Positions 18,442 to 27,664 are shown, numbered from the stretch's first letter. The stretch is DNA of 64,000 bases from Gabonibacter massiliensis (GCA_001487125.1 LN913011.1:279723-343722); one strand, 5' to 3'. Numbers and translations: made by a program. Notes: a model not told the origin generated them from the sequence alone.

Positions 18442-21053
18442 AGGTCATACCAGGAAGCTCTCTTGGTTAACTTTAAATCTTTTAGCATACTGGAGCGTAC
18501 GTTGATCTGGAAATTATAAGACTGGTGTTGACCGAACGGGATACAGTTGAAACTCATTTCCCAACAATGCAGATCGCGTGTGATCTGGAAACTACTTGCT
18601 GAAATTTCTTTGGTGGCGAAGTTATAACCGCTGGTGAAACTGATTTTCCATTTAGGCGTTAAGGAGAAGTCTCCGTTGATGCCCATCATTTGTGTTACCG
18701 TGGATTTGAAAGCGGGTTTACTGTAGCTGAATGTATAATCGATATTGATGGACCAGGGAACATCGAAGTCTAAGTATTGCTCGTAGTACCCTCCGACCAT
18801 TTCGTTTTTTTCCTCTTTGTTTTTACCGTTGTCCGCGGAAAAGTTGATACCGGTGCTGAGAGATGCGTTTGTGAGTCGCCCGATTCCTCCATGGTATTTA
18901 TTCAATTTATTACCCTTTTCATCCAATGCGTAAGGATCTATGGTCCCCGTGAAATTGAGGTCGATTCTGCTATTGAATAATTTTGTCCGGGCACTTAAAC
19001 CGATAGTACTGAATTTGAATTTTTCGGCGAATGGATTGTAACTGACTTGTATCCTAAAACTTTCTAATAATTTGATCTTCCGGAATTGTTCCTCGCCGGT
19101 CGTATCCTGATCGTTCCTCACTTTCATCTCGAGGTTGTTGTCCAAACTGAAACTGACACTTCCCGCCTGTTTACTGGTTTGAGTGGAAGGACGGTAAATC
19201 ATACCCTCGTATATGGAATATTCCGTAACGGTAACCCCGTCGGTATAGGTTTTCGTGTAGTTCCCCAGCGGACTGATCGGTGGCGTATAGGACGCCGAGA
19301 GTGAAGGACGTATCACGTGCCGTATGGCATAGACCTTAGAACCCGGTTTAAACAGGAACATACCGTATATGGTCGGCGTATAGCCGATGGAAGCACTTGC
19401 GGAATAATCATGAGAATAGTTGACGCCCGGGATATCTCGCTGAACGAAATGTCCGCCGCTTGAAGTGGTGTCCGGAACCCATACTCTTTCAATTGTTTTC
19501 AGGTTCAAGTAGCCGTTATAATTGAGTGAAGGTGTGAGCGTGATGTCTTTTGCCAATTTAAAAGACAGGCTGAGGGGAATATTGTGTCTGAATCCGTTAT
19601 TCCAGTCTCTGGTAAAGGAGGATTTGAACAGCTTGTCCTCTTTGGTTTGAATGTTATTCTTTAAATCGGCCGAATAAGAAATACCGATATTGTCATACCA
19701 TTTCATCTCTCCTACTTTCCCTTTTTTGCGAAAAGGATAGATCTGGCTCATACGGAAACTCAGATTGGGCAGGGTAACGGATATGGATGAATCCTGACTG
19801 TTCTGATTATGATTGAACGAACCGCTTAAGCTAAACGGTTTTTCAGGCCATTTCTTGCTCCATGAGATACTGGATTGCTTTCGCTGATTGGCTATTTCGT
19901 TGATGTTGGTAGAGTTAAAATAGTTTTGGTTGGCAGAAGACATATCCACGGAAGCGGAAAATGTACTATAAGGATTTGCTTTTCCATCCTGAGAGTGGGT
20001 CCAACGTACGGACCAATCGCTTGACTCTTGATAATCGGGCATCCCTTTTTCGCTGACGTAGTTTTTACTCGTCGAAAAATCGAAATTACCGTTGAATTTG
20101 TAACGTTTTCTGTAGGTGGACCCTAATCTCACGCCCCAGGAGCCATTTGTGTATATGTCTCCGGTGATGGTAAGATCCATGTAATCGCTTATTGCGAAGT
20201 AGTACCCCCCGTTGCGTAAGTTAAACCCTCTCATCCTTTCTTCTCCGTAAGTAGGTATAATGATACCGGATGTTCCTTTTTTGGTGATCGGAAAATAAGC
20301 GAATGGAAGAAAGAGCGGAAGAGGTACGTCTTCCAAAACCAAGTTGGTGAAACCGGCGAAAACTTTTTTGTCCTTGATCATCTTGGCCTTGCTCATACGG
20401 AAATAGAAATGAGGATGGTCGTGCTCGTCGCAAGTCGTGTACCATCCGTTTTTTACGCAATAGACCGAGTCGCTTTGCTTTTTAGTTAATTTTCCCTGCA
20501 GGTATCCTTCTCCTTCTTGGGTGATGATCTCTTTCACGAAACCTTTACGGGTTTCAAAATTATACCGTAACTCTTTACTGTCAAACTCCTGTCCCCCGTC
20601 TTTGAAGTGCGGTTTACCGATCAGGGTTCCTGCCGTGTCGGGTACTCCGGAAGCAAAAGCCAATTTTTTTTCCATGTCCAAGTCGATATAATCGGCTTTT
20701 AATTCCGTTCTAATGTATTTGATGAGAGCATCCTTGTAAAAGAAAACTTTTTTGTCGGCAATGGAAAATCTGACAGAATCGGCTGATTCGTAAGTTATTA
20801 GGTCGTCAAATAATGGTTCTGCCTCCGGGGTGCTGTCTCTCCGGATGGTGTCGACAGGGTTTCCGATAGAATCATATACGATCCGAAGACTGTCTCCCGG
20901 TTGTCCAGTCGTATCAGCCGTCATATTCCATAGCGATCCCCCGAATAAATATTCGGCAGCAAAACTATTCGACGAGAGTATAATAGGCAGGGCAATAGCC
21001 ATAAAAATGATGCATTTCTTAATAAAAAGCCCTGTATATAATCTAATTTGCAA
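18438..21053 (-). CDS. lptD: LPS assembly protein LptD-like outer-membrane barrel
   Basis: 871 residues. A signal peptide lies in residues about 10-33, followed by a proline/aspartate-rich linker. The OstA/LptA-like N-terminal domain (about 95-230) reads VFFYKDALIKYIRTELKADY. A large C-terminal barrel follows with many aromatic strands, such as FYFRMSKAKMIKDKKVFAGF and PLPLFLPFAYFPI. LptD forms the outer-membrane LPS translocon. Bacteroidota versions lack the tight similarity of the E. coli protein, so this rests on domain order and length. It is divergent from the amidase gene, and lptD-amidase-mlaD is a recurrent neighbourhood in the phylum. A TACTTTTG -7 box lies at 21117-21110. Confidence 0.85.
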   Translation of the reverse strand: MQIRLYTGLFIKKCIIFMAIALPIILSSNSFAAEYLFGGSLWNMTADTTGQPGDSLRIVYDSIGNPVDTIRRDSTPEAEPLFDDLITYESADSVRFSIADKKVFFYKDALIKYIRTELKADYIDLDMEKKLAFASGVPDTAGTLIGKPHFKDGGQEFDSKELRYNFETRKGFVKEIITQEGEGYLQGKLTKKQSDSVYCVKNGWYTTCDEHDHPHFYFRMSKAKMIKDKKVFAGFTNLVLEDVPLPLFLPFAYFPITKKGTSGIIIPTYGEERMRGFNLRNGGYYFAISDYMDLTITGDIYTNGSWGVRLGSTYRKRYKFNGNFDFSTSKNYVSEKGMPDYQESSDWSVRWTHSQDGKANPYSTFSASVDMSSANQNYFNSTNINEIANQRKQSSISWSKKWPEKPFSLSGSFNHNQNSQDSSISVTLPNLSFRMSQIYPFRKKGKVGEMKWYDNIGISYSADLKNNIQTKEDKLFKSSFTRDWNNGFRHNIPLSLSFKLAKDITLTPSLNYNGYLNLKTIERVWVPDTTSSGGHFVQRDIPGVNYSHDYSASASIGYTPTIYGMFLFKPGSKVYAIRHVIRPSLSASYTPPISPLGNYTKTYTDGVTVTEYSIYEGMIYRPSTQTSKQAGSVSFSLDNNLEMKVRNDQDTTGEEQFRKIKLLESFRIQVSYNPFAEKFKFSTIGLSARTKLFNSRIDLNFTGTIDPYALDEKGNKLNKYHGGIGRLTNASLSTGINFSADNGKNKEEKNEMVGGYYEQYLDFDVPWSINIDYTFSYSKPAFKSTVTQMMGINGDFSLTPKWKISFTSGYNFATKEISASSFQITRDLHCWEMSFNCIPFGQHQSYNFQINVRSSMLKDLKLTKRASWYDL

Positions 21054-21168
21054 TTTAATATATTATTTTTGTGACTAATATTACTGACGTGATACAGCTT
21101 TTCGCTTTGCAAAAGTAAAAAATATTGATGTTAATACTCATGTTTCTTTTTAAAAAGTTTTAAATAAC

Positions 21169-22257
21169 ATGATAAATCGGTACGGGATTATTGTTTTAAT
21201 GTTTATTTGTTGCTTGTTTGGTTTTTTCGGCCCTCTGTCGGCACAGGATCAATTGGGAAAAATCTCCTGTATTTGTATAGATGCAGGGCATGGCGGAAAG
21301 GATCCGGGAGCGATAAATGGAAAGGTAAAAGAGAAGGATATTACTTTGGCTATTGCCCTGAAATTAGGGAATTTGATTCACAAGAATTATCCTGATATGA
21401 AAATAGTGTATACCCGCAAGAAGGATGTGGCCGTTGATTTGAGGGAACGGGGAAAGATTGCCAACAAGGAAAAAGCCCAGCTGTTTATCTCGATCCATGT
21501 GAATAAATTTAAGAATCCGACGGTCCGGGGGGTGGAAACATACGTGCTCGGGTTGCATAAATCGGAGGCCAGCTTGCAGGTTGCCATGAAGGAAAATGAA
21601 GCCATTCATTACGAGGAGGATTATACGGTGAAATACGACGGATTTGATCCGCAAAAGACAGAGTCGTATATCATGTTCAATTTTATGAAGAACAGCTACC
21701 TGATCAACAGCATGGAATTAGCTACTCCGGTTCAACAGGAGTTGGTGAAAAGTTTAGGATCGGTCAATCGGGAAGTAAGGCAAGCCGGTTTTATCGTGCT
21801 GATGGATGTCGGCATGCCTGCCATATTGGTTGAAACCGGTTTTATTTCCAACGCTAAAGATTTGCAATACCTGACAAGTGAATCGGGACAACAAAAAATG
21901 GCTCAGGCGATTTTTAGTGCATTTAGAGAATACAAAAATAAGATGGAGAAGAAGAGTATCGTATTGAAGGAAGAGCCTAAAGCCGTATCGTCCGATAGAG
22001 AATGGTTCTACGCCGTACAAGTGCTCTCTTCTGCTACCAGGGTTACGGATCTGAAACGTTTACGTTTGAAAGATAAGATCGAGGAGATACGGAGTGACGG
22101 TCGGTATAAATATTATGTGGGTAAATTTTCTTCTTATGAAGAGGTTCAGAAAGTACAAAAGCGACTGCGTAAAAGCGTAAAAGACTGTTTTGTGATCGCG
22201 ATATCGAACGGTCGGGTCGTACCGTTGTCCGAAGTGAAAAAATGGGAAAAGAAATAA
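21169..22257 (+). CDS. N-acetylmuramoyl-L-alanine amidase with SPOR-like domain
   Basis: 362 residues with an N-terminal signal peptide. The Amidase_3 zinc domain (about 30-240) shows ligands in CIDAGHGGKDPGA, the Glu in KEKDITL, IHVNKF and the catalytic Glu in LVETGFISN. The C-terminal region (about 275-355; EWFYAVQVLSSATRV then YKYYVGKFSSYEEV) resembles a SPOR domain that binds denuded septal glycan. The enzyme would cleave septal peptidoglycan during daughter-cell separation. The stop is 1 nt from the mlaD-like ATG, so the two are co-translated. Confidence 0.88.
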   Translation: MINRYGIIVLMFICCLFGFFGPLSAQDQLGKISCICIDAGHGGKDPGAINGKVKEKDITLAIALKLGNLIHKNYPDMKIVYTRKKDVAVDLRERGKIANKEKAQLFISIHVNKFKNPTVRGVETYVLGLHKSEASLQVAMKENEAIHYEEDYTVKYDGFDPQKTESYIMFNFMKNSYLINSMELATPVQQELVKSLGSVNREVRQAGFIVLMDVGMPAILVETGFISNAKDLQYLTSESGQQKMAQAIFSAFREYKNKMEKKSIVLKEEPKAVSSDREWFYAVQVLSSATRVTDLKRLRLKDKIEEIRSDGRYKYYVGKFSSYEEVQKVQKRLRKSVKDCFVIAISNGRVVPLSEVKKWEKK

Positions 22258-22258
22258 A

Positions 22259-23455
22259 ATGCAGCTTATGAAGATAAAAAGGGAGGTTAAATTAGCGATA
22301 ACGGCATTGTTGGCGGTAATTATTTTGATTTGGGGAATAAATTTTCTGAAAGGAAGTTCTTTGTTTGAGTCCAGAAATGTCTTTTACGGACTTTATGATA
22401 GGGTTGACGGGTTGAAGGTTTCAAGCGGTGTGGTTTACCGGGGATATCAGGTGGGACAAGTACTCTCGATCTCTTTTACCGGAGAACGTTTCGATAAGGT
22501 GTTAGTGGAATTTTCAGTCAAGAAGGGATTGGAATTGGCGCGGAATACTTCCGCCTATATTCAAAGTGCGGATTTAATGGGATCGAAGATCATTAATTTG
22601 ATTCCGGGAAATGCTCAGCAATTGGCAGTTAACGGGGATACCTTAAGAACTCAGTTGGAACAGGGGTTGATGGAGCAGGTAAGCAACCAGATGTTACCTT
22701 TAAAGCAGAAAGCCGAGCATCTTTTTTCATCTTTGGATTCTGTTCTATCCATTATACAAGGACTATTTAATGAAGATACGAAGCAAAATTTGGCTAATAG
22801 TTTTCGTAGTATTGATCGGACACTACATCATTTGGAAGGAGCTTCGGGGAATCTGGATACCTTGATCGAAGGGGAGGCCGGGCGTATCAGCCAGATATTG
22901 GAACATATAAATAGCATAACGGCTAATCTGGAACAGAATAACGGCGAGATTTCAAGGACTTTATCCAATTTTGCCGCAATTAGCGATTCCATTCGGCAGG
23001 CAAATTTGAAGCAAACCTTGCTCGTTTTGCAAAATGCTTTGTCTGAGGTCGATTCCATCTTGATTAAAATGAATGAGGGTAGAGGTACCTTAGGCGCATT
23101 TGTTAATAATGATGAATTTTATTACAATCTGAATCAGGTTTCAGAGAATCTGAATAGGCTTTTAGTCGAGTTCAGGTATAATCCCAAGAAGTTTATTAAC
23201 CTTTCGTTAATAGATTTTTCCTCCGGTAAAAAAGATAATATGGAGTATGGTATTGTGATTTACGAATCGGAAAATCGTTTATCGCCTGAGGCTGAGATAT
23301 ATAAGCAAAATCCTAATTTAAAGGAAGTTAGATATAAAGGGAAGTATTTATACATTTGGAATACGTATAAAAAATTGAAGTCAGCGCAACGTCAGTTGGA
23401 TAATGTTATGAAACGATATAATAACGCATATATTGTTAAAATCGACTTCATTTGA
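22259..23455 (+). CDS. MCE/MlaD-family lipid transport protein
   Basis: 398 residues. One N-terminal membrane anchor (about 11-30, LAITALLAVIILIWGINFL) is followed by an MCE domain (about 40-120) with YDRVDGLKVSSGVVYRGYQV, then a long helical periplasmic part with heptad-like segments. MlaD proteins form hexameric rings in intermembrane phospholipid transport. The partner permease/ATPase genes are not here. It is directly coupled to the amidase gene upstream. The 368-bp gap to dnaA holds a repeat described separately. Confidence 0.85.
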   Translation: MQLMKIKREVKLAITALLAVIILIWGINFLKGSSLFESRNVFYGLYDRVDGLKVSSGVVYRGYQVGQVLSISFTGERFDKVLVEFSVKKGLELARNTSAYIQSADLMGSKIINLIPGNAQQLAVNGDTLRTQLEQGLMEQVSNQMLPLKQKAEHLFSSLDSVLSIIQGLFNEDTKQNLANSFRSIDRTLHHLEGASGNLDTLIEGEAGRISQILEHINSITANLEQNNGEISRTLSNFAAISDSIRQANLKQTLLVLQNALSEVDSILIKMNEGRGTLGAFVNNDEFYYNLNQVSENLNRLLVEFRYNPKKFINLSLIDFSSGKKDNMEYGIVIYESENRLSPEAEIYKQNPNLKEVRYKGKYLYIWNTYKKLKSAQRQLDNVMKRYNNAYIVKIDFI

Positions 23456-23498
23456 CAAAATAGAATTGTTCTAAATAATAAAAATGGGGATTTTGTTT

Positions 23499-23655
23499 AC
23501 TTAACATAATTATGTGTATTATTTTGTATCTTGAAGATAAAATAAATGGTTTCTCTTCTCTATGTTTTAAAGCTTTACCTTTTTTGAATCTCCTTCGATT
23601 GTGTTACAATTATGTTAAGTGGATTGAATTAATGGAGAGAGGATTTTATGTTAAG
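23499..23655. repeat. Three copies of TTATGTTAAG upstream of dnaA, one inverted
   Basis: ACTTAACATAATT (23499-23511) and its exact reverse complement AATTATGTTAAGT (23608-23620) bracket 96 bp. A further direct copy TTATGTTAAG lies at 23646-23655. This fills the otherwise gene-free stretch 23456-23823. No clear DnaA box is seen. The repeats could be operator sites for dnaA. Confidence 0.6.
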
Positions 23656-23823
23656 TTTTTCGTGTAACATTCTTGTTGATAGGTGATTGTGTCTAAACGG
23701 CTGATATATAATTTGTAAGCTGGAATTGATAAAAAACAAACAAAACCGACATTTTTTTTCTGATTTTTTTTTTCGAATTTAGCATTCCATTTCACGATAA
23801 GGTGAAATTTAAAAGATATACAA

Positions 23824-25251
23824 ATGAGAATGGATTGTAATAGTATTTGGGCAGAATGTTTAAGTTTGATCCGGGAGCAGGTACCGCCAAAGACCTTTAA
23901 GACGTGGTTTGAGCCGATACATGCTTTGAGTTTTCAGCAAGATGTGTTGATTATTCAAGTTCCGAGTTTATATGTCTACGAGTGCTTGGAGGAGCATTTC
24001 GTGGAGATATTGAGAAATGCCATTCGTTCGGTAATCGGTCCGACTGCGAAGTTGGAATATTCTGTTGTCGTCGAGGAGAGTCGTCGTACGGAACCTTTAT
24101 CGGTAAAAATGTCATCTAACCATACGAAAAAAATTGAACCTAATACCGCCTATTACGATAAAACGGCAAACGGAACAGCCTTGAAAAATCCGTTTGAACG
24201 TTGTAATAATCGTTTGCAAATCGATTCTCAGTTGAATCCTTCTTATACGCTGGAAAGCTATATAGAGGGAAGTTGTAACCGTTTGGCGAAATCTGCAGGT
24301 GTCGCCATCGCTCAAAGTCCCGGGGGAACCGCTTTTAATCCTTTATTGATTTATGGGGGGTCCGGTTTGGGGAAAACGCATTTGGCTCAGGCTGTCGGAT
24401 TGGAGGTAAAACAGAATTTTCCGGAAAAGGTGGTGCTGTATGTCACGACGAATGTTTTTCAAACGCAGTTTACCGAGGCCGTTCGTAAAAACGAGATCAA
24501 TGATTTCTTGCATTTTTATCAACTGATAGACGTTTTGATACTGGATGATATTCATGAGTTGGCTGGAAAAACCGCAACTCAAAATACTTTTTTCCATATT
24601 TTCAATCATCTTCACCAATCCGGTAAGCAATTGATCTTAACTTCCGATCGAGCTCCGGCAGAGTTGAGTGGTTTGGAAGAACGTTTGCTTTCTCGTTTCA
24701 GATGGGGCTTGTCCGCAGAGATCAAAGCGCCGGATTTCGAAACTCGTATGGAGATTGCCCGTTTTAAAGCTAAGAAGGACGGAATTGACTTTTCGGATGA
24801 GATATTGGAATACATTTGTAAGTACGTGAATAATAACGTGCGCGAATTGGAAGGTGCTATGATCTCTCTGTTGGCTCAGTCCACTTTTAACCGAAAGGAT
24901 CTGACGGTCGAAGTCGTGAAAGAGATATTGGGTAAGATGGTGAAACGACAAATGGCGGAGCTTACCGTAGAGCGTATTCAGGAAGTGGTATGCGAGTATT
25001 TCAACATGCCGGCTCAACTTTTGCAGGAGAAAACCCGGAAGCGGGAAGTAGTGCAGGCTCGACAGTTAGCCATGTATTTCAGTAAAAATTTTACCAATGC
25101 TTCCCTTTCCTATATCGGTAACCAGATCGGAAAAAAAGATCATACGACTGTTCTTTACGCTTGTAAGGCCGTTTCCGACCAGATGGAAACGGATCGTGCA
25201 TTCCGTTCTCGAGTGGAAGAGTTGCAGAAAAAATTGTATTGTAATAATTAA
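23824..25251 (+). CDS. dnaA: Chromosomal replication initiator DnaA
   Basis: 475 residues. Domain I (about 1-85, WAECLSLIREQVPPKTFKTW) interacts with helicase partners, and a short linker follows. The domain III AAA+ module has Walker A GGSGLGKTHLAQA, Walker B LILDDIHEL and sensor motifs (LSRFRWGL). Domain IV has the DNA-binding signature KKDHTTVLYACKAVSD; the usual basic residue before DHTTV is Lys here. It binds DnaA boxes to open oriC. The origin itself is not recognised in this window. The upstream region carries an unusual repeat set. Confidence 0.96.
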   Translation: MRMDCNSIWAECLSLIREQVPPKTFKTWFEPIHALSFQQDVLIIQVPSLYVYECLEEHFVEILRNAIRSVIGPTAKLEYSVVVEESRRTEPLSVKMSSNHTKKIEPNTAYYDKTANGTALKNPFERCNNRLQIDSQLNPSYTLESYIEGSCNRLAKSAGVAIAQSPGGTAFNPLLIYGGSGLGKTHLAQAVGLEVKQNFPEKVVLYVTTNVFQTQFTEAVRKNEINDFLHFYQLIDVLILDDIHELAGKTATQNTFFHIFNHLHQSGKQLILTSDRAPAELSGLEERLLSRFRWGLSAEIKAPDFETRMEIARFKAKKDGIDFSDEILEYICKYVNNNVRELEGAMISLLAQSTFNRKDLTVEVVKEILGKMVKRQMAELTVERIQEVVCEYFNMPAQLLQEKTRKREVVQARQLAMYFSKNFTNASLSYIGNQIGKKDHTTVLYACKAVSDQMETDRAFRSRVEELQKKLYCNN

Positions 25252-25279
25252 CCTGAACAATAGCATGTTGTAATTGTTT

Positions 25280-25885
25280 ATGGAAGATACCTATAAGACA
25301 ATACAAGCGATTGCCGAAGGCCTGTATAAGGAGAAAGGCAGTCGTTTTATTTCTTATGTTTATCCGGTATCCGATGAGAACGAGATCAAAGAAATTATAG
25401 CCGGAGTAAAAACCCGATACTATGATGCCCGCCATCATTGCTATGCTTATTGCTTGGGGGCAGACAAGTTGAGATTTCGGGCTAACGATGATGGAGAACC
25501 TTCTTCCACAGCCGGGAAACCGATTCTTGGACAGATTCATGCGCACGAGCTGACGAATGTACTGATTGTCGTGATCCGGTATTTTGGAGGGACAAAATTA
25601 GGGGTTTCCGGGTTGATTCAGGCCTATAGGGAAGCTGCCTCCGACGCGATTGCCCATGCCGTAATTATTGAAAAGACCGTGAATGAAATATTTCATATCA
25701 GATTCAGCTATTTGGTGATGAATGATGTAATGAAAGTATTGAAAGAGGAAGAAGCGGAGGTCTTGGAGCGAACTTTTGAGATGGATTGCGATATGTTGTT
25801 GAGTATTAGAAAAAAAGATGCTGCCCGCCTTCAGGAACGTTTATTGAAAATCGAATCCCTGCATATAGAAATAGCCGAAGCCTGA
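25280..25885 (+). CDS. YigZ/IMPACT-family protein
   Basis: 201 residues. The N-terminal UPF0029/IMPACT domain shows KGSRFISYVYPVSDENE, DARHHCYAYCLG, DDGEPSSTAGKPIL and RYFGGTKLGVSGLIQAY, all hallmark strings. The C-terminal domain (about 135-200) is the EF-G domain V-like fold of YigZ. Function in bacteria is unclear; related proteins regulate translation under stress. The start is the ATG at 25280, 28 bp after dnaA; the in-frame TTG at 25274 is less likely. No other gene separates it from tRNA-Lys. Confidence 0.88.
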   Translation: MEDTYKTIQAIAEGLYKEKGSRFISYVYPVSDENEIKEIIAGVKTRYYDARHHCYAYCLGADKLRFRANDDGEPSSTAGKPILGQIHAHELTNVLIVVIRYFGGTKLGVSGLIQAYREAASDAIAHAVIIEKTVNEIFHIRFSYLVMNDVMKVLKEEEAEVLERTFEMDCDMLLSIRKKDAARLQERLLKIESLHIEIAEA

Positions 25886-25946
25886 CTTCTCTGCGGTACG
25901 GACGCTCTTTTATGACAAACTTTTTTGAAAATTTCCGCCTAAATTC

Positions 25947-25976
25947 TTGTAGAATCAATAGGAATCACTATCTTTG
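25947..25976 (+). promoter_or_regulatory. tRNA-Lys promoter
   Basis: TTG at 25947-25949, a 19-nt spacer and TATCTTTG at 25969-25976. It lies about 27 nt above the mature tRNA, with a small CAATTG...CAATTG hairpin in the leader. Confidence 0.8.
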
Positions 25977-26002
25977 CACCGCAATTGTAAAAAACAATTG
26001 AC

Positions 26003-26075
26003 GATTCAGTAGCTCAGCCGGTAGAGCACAACACTTTTAATGTTGGGGTCCTGGGTTCGAATCCCAGCTGGATCA
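26003..26075 (+). tRNA. tRNA-Lys (anticodon UUU)
   Basis: Folds as a standard cloverleaf: acceptor GATTCAG/CTGGATC (one G-T pair), D arm GCTC/GAGC, anticodon stem CAACA/TGTTG with loop CTTTTAA (anticodon TTT), T arm CTGGG TTCGAAT CCCAG, discriminator A. CCA is not encoded. Its 3' end is the attachment site of the integrated element that follows. The gene stays intact because the element carries the duplicated 3' core. Confidence 0.95.
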
Positions 26076-26076
26076 C
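26062..26076 (+). repeat. attL core (in tRNA-Lys 3' end)
   Basis: TCCCAGCTGGATCAC, identical to the copy at 39653-39667. It overlaps the T stem and acceptor of the tRNA, the usual target of tyrosine integrases. Confidence 0.85.
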
Positions 26077-26146
26077 AGATTCGAAAATGCTAAATATGTG
26101 TAAATCACTTATTTAGCATTTGTTTTTTTGTAGTTATTTTTACAAT

Positions 26147-26166
26147 TTGCACGACCATTGCACGAC
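26147..26166 (+). repeat. Left tandem TTGCACGAC repeat (putative integrase arm site)
   Basis: Two copies of TTGCACGAC (26147-26155 and 26158-26166) separated by 2 nt, an 11-bp period. The same pair in the same orientation occurs at 39517-39536 beside the integrase start. Confidence 0.7.
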
Positions 26167-26278
26167 TAATTTTAAATTTCAGTGTATTTTATCCTATTAG
26201 AAAGATCATATTTTAAACCCACTATAAAAGATAAGCGGCCTTTTCAGAGCCGCTTATACACACAATAAAGGTAAATGA

Positions 26279-26416
26279 TTAGTTTCCGGAGGACGTATTT
26301 GTGGATTTTTTGCTCTCCTCCTCTAATTTTTTTTTACGTTTCTGGATATGGGAAATTCCCAGGGAAAGAATCGTGAGAATAATGTCCCAAAGTGTCTTTT
26401 TCCAATTCGTTGCCAT
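26279..26416 (-). CDS. 45-residue small basic protein behind a perfect Shine-Dalgarno
   Basis: Begins MATNWKKTLWDIILTILS. A short amphipathic/hydrophobic helix (about 8-22) is followed by a run of Lys/Arg and a Glu-rich tail, so it is probably membrane-associated by one helix. It resembles the small proteins annotated as smalltalk in Bacteroides elements only in size and the opening WKK..., so no family is claimed. The ribosome site reads AAGGAGGTAATTATG on the minus strand, a near-perfect anti-16S match that is unusual in this phylum. It lies 38 bp below the 229-residue gene, probably in the same transcript. Confidence 0.6.
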   Translation of the reverse strand: MATNWKKTLWDIILTILSLGISHIQKRKKKLEEESKKSTNTSSGN

Positions 26417-26454
26417 AATTACCTCCTTTCTTACAGGGCCATGCCTGAGTTTAA

Positions 26455-27144
26455 TTAACCGGCAGATGCCCCGGCTATGTTAGAAACAAAAATCTGTCGT
26501 GCCGAAGCATAACCACTGATAGCATTAATGGCATAAATCTGCACCTGTACCTTTTCACCAACTACCGGTACACCAAATTGTGCGGTGTATTTTTCAGTGA
26601 TAGTTGCTTCGGCGGCTCCTCCTGCAACAGTTCCAACCTGTCTAAGTCCGTTGATGTTAGTACTCTGCCCTACCGACAACGGAGTAATGCGAACAAGCAA
26701 CACATCATTTTCACTCACGTTTCCGTCAAATGAAATTTTCAGGGCTGAATCTGCCAGTGTCAAGGAAGCGAAGCCAGGCAATGGACTGGTCAGATCGTCT
26801 GCGGGTTGGGTCAATGGCGTGGTGATACCAATGAGTTCGAGGTTCATATTGCAACGGACATACAGGTTAAACCCGCTGATCTTTCCGGATATCCCGTAAT
26901 AAGAACCGGAAGCTGAAACGGTTTTTGACTTTTCAGCCCAGAGTGCCCGTTGTGTATCCGTTAAATCCTGCCAGTTCTTTGCAAAACGGCTGAAATTCTG
27001 ACGTAAAACCCGCTGATACTCTGTATCCGTGTAGGTTGGAATAACTTTGTTGCGTACAACCAAATGACCGGCAGAATGGGCAGCGGTAATGTTACCGGTT
27101 GAGCCGGTGAAATCTTCAAATAATTCGTTTGTTTTTGCTTTCAT
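26455..27144 (-). CDS. Hypothetical 229-residue element protein (Ig/fibronectin-like C-terminus)
   Basis: Not firmly recognised. There is no signal peptide or membrane segment. The N-terminal half has an aromatic helix pattern, FAKNWQDLTDTQRALWAEKS, followed by GFNLYVRCNMNLELIG. This resembles the layout of DUF6266-type proteins common on Bacteroidota mobile elements. The C-terminal half (about 125-225) is beta-rich with VLLVRITPLSVG and VQVQIYAINAISGYAS, suggesting an Ig or fibronectin type III-like domain. It is the first gene inside the element, transcribed outward toward the tRNA with the 45-residue gene. A structural or surface role is a guess. Confidence 0.6.
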   Translation of the reverse strand: MKAKTNELFEDFTGSTGNITAAHSAGHLVVRNKVIPTYTDTEYQRVLRQNFSRFAKNWQDLTDTQRALWAEKSKTVSASGSYYGISGKISGFNLYVRCNMNLELIGITTPLTQPADDLTSPLPGFASLTLADSALKISFDGNVSENDVLLVRITPLSVGQSTNINGLRQVGTVAGGAAEATITEKYTAQFGVPVVGEKVQVQIYAINAISGYASARQIFVSNIAGASAG

Positions 27145-27273
27145 GACTGTAATTTTTATGTGATGGATCGGTGATTTATCACAATATATGCTTATTTGCA
27201 GATCATTATATATTTAAATGAAGGCTTTAACACGAGTGATGGGATAACGTGTATTTCAATTTTTGTATGACGT

Positions 27274-27301
27274 ATGCCGGCAGTATGCCGAAGATATGCC
27301 G
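27274..27301 (+). repeat. Three ATGCCG direct repeats at 11-bp period
   Basis: ATGCCG at 27274-27279, 27285-27290 and 27296-27301. Spacing of one helical turn suggests binding sites for a protein, such as replication iterons or an operator. Confidence 0.6.
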
Positions 27302-27477
27302 GTGACAATTGGTACATTTTTCGAATGGAGATACTGGCGCCGCAGATGACGATGGCAAATGTGATGATGTTTCTGTCGGCGCTTTGCAGGGCGACGGGAA
27401 AAGCGGTGGGAAGGGCGTGTTTGCGGGTGTGAGGTGGTGGCGGTGCCTAGTGATTAATGAAGGGAGGCGAAGCACGG

Positions 27478-27536
27478 GACAATAGAACGGACCGGAAGTG
27501 TGAGAGGATGTGGGGGAACCGGTCTGTTCTATTGTC
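27478..27536. repeat. 18-bp inverted repeat
   Basis: GACAATAGAACGGACCGG (27478-27495) pairs with CCGGTCTGTTCTATTGTC (27519-27536) with a single G-T wobble and a 23-nt purine-rich loop. Confidence 0.8.
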
Positions 27537-27615
27537 AGAAGGGGGAGGAATCACCAGGCACAAGCACGGGGACGGACGGGAACGGATTGCGAGGTGTGGT
27601 GCATGGGACGCATAG

Positions 27616-27664
27616 ATGGGAGCTTTTGAAAAGCGGGATGTGGGTTCAAAGGCTCCCATTTTTG
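27616..27664 (+). repeat. 15-bp hairpin followed by T-run
   Basis: ATGGGAGCTTTTGAA (27616-27630) pairs with TTCAAAGGCTCCCAT (27645-27659), with one wobble and a 14-nt loop. TTTTT follows, so it could act as a plus-strand terminator. Confidence 0.7.
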
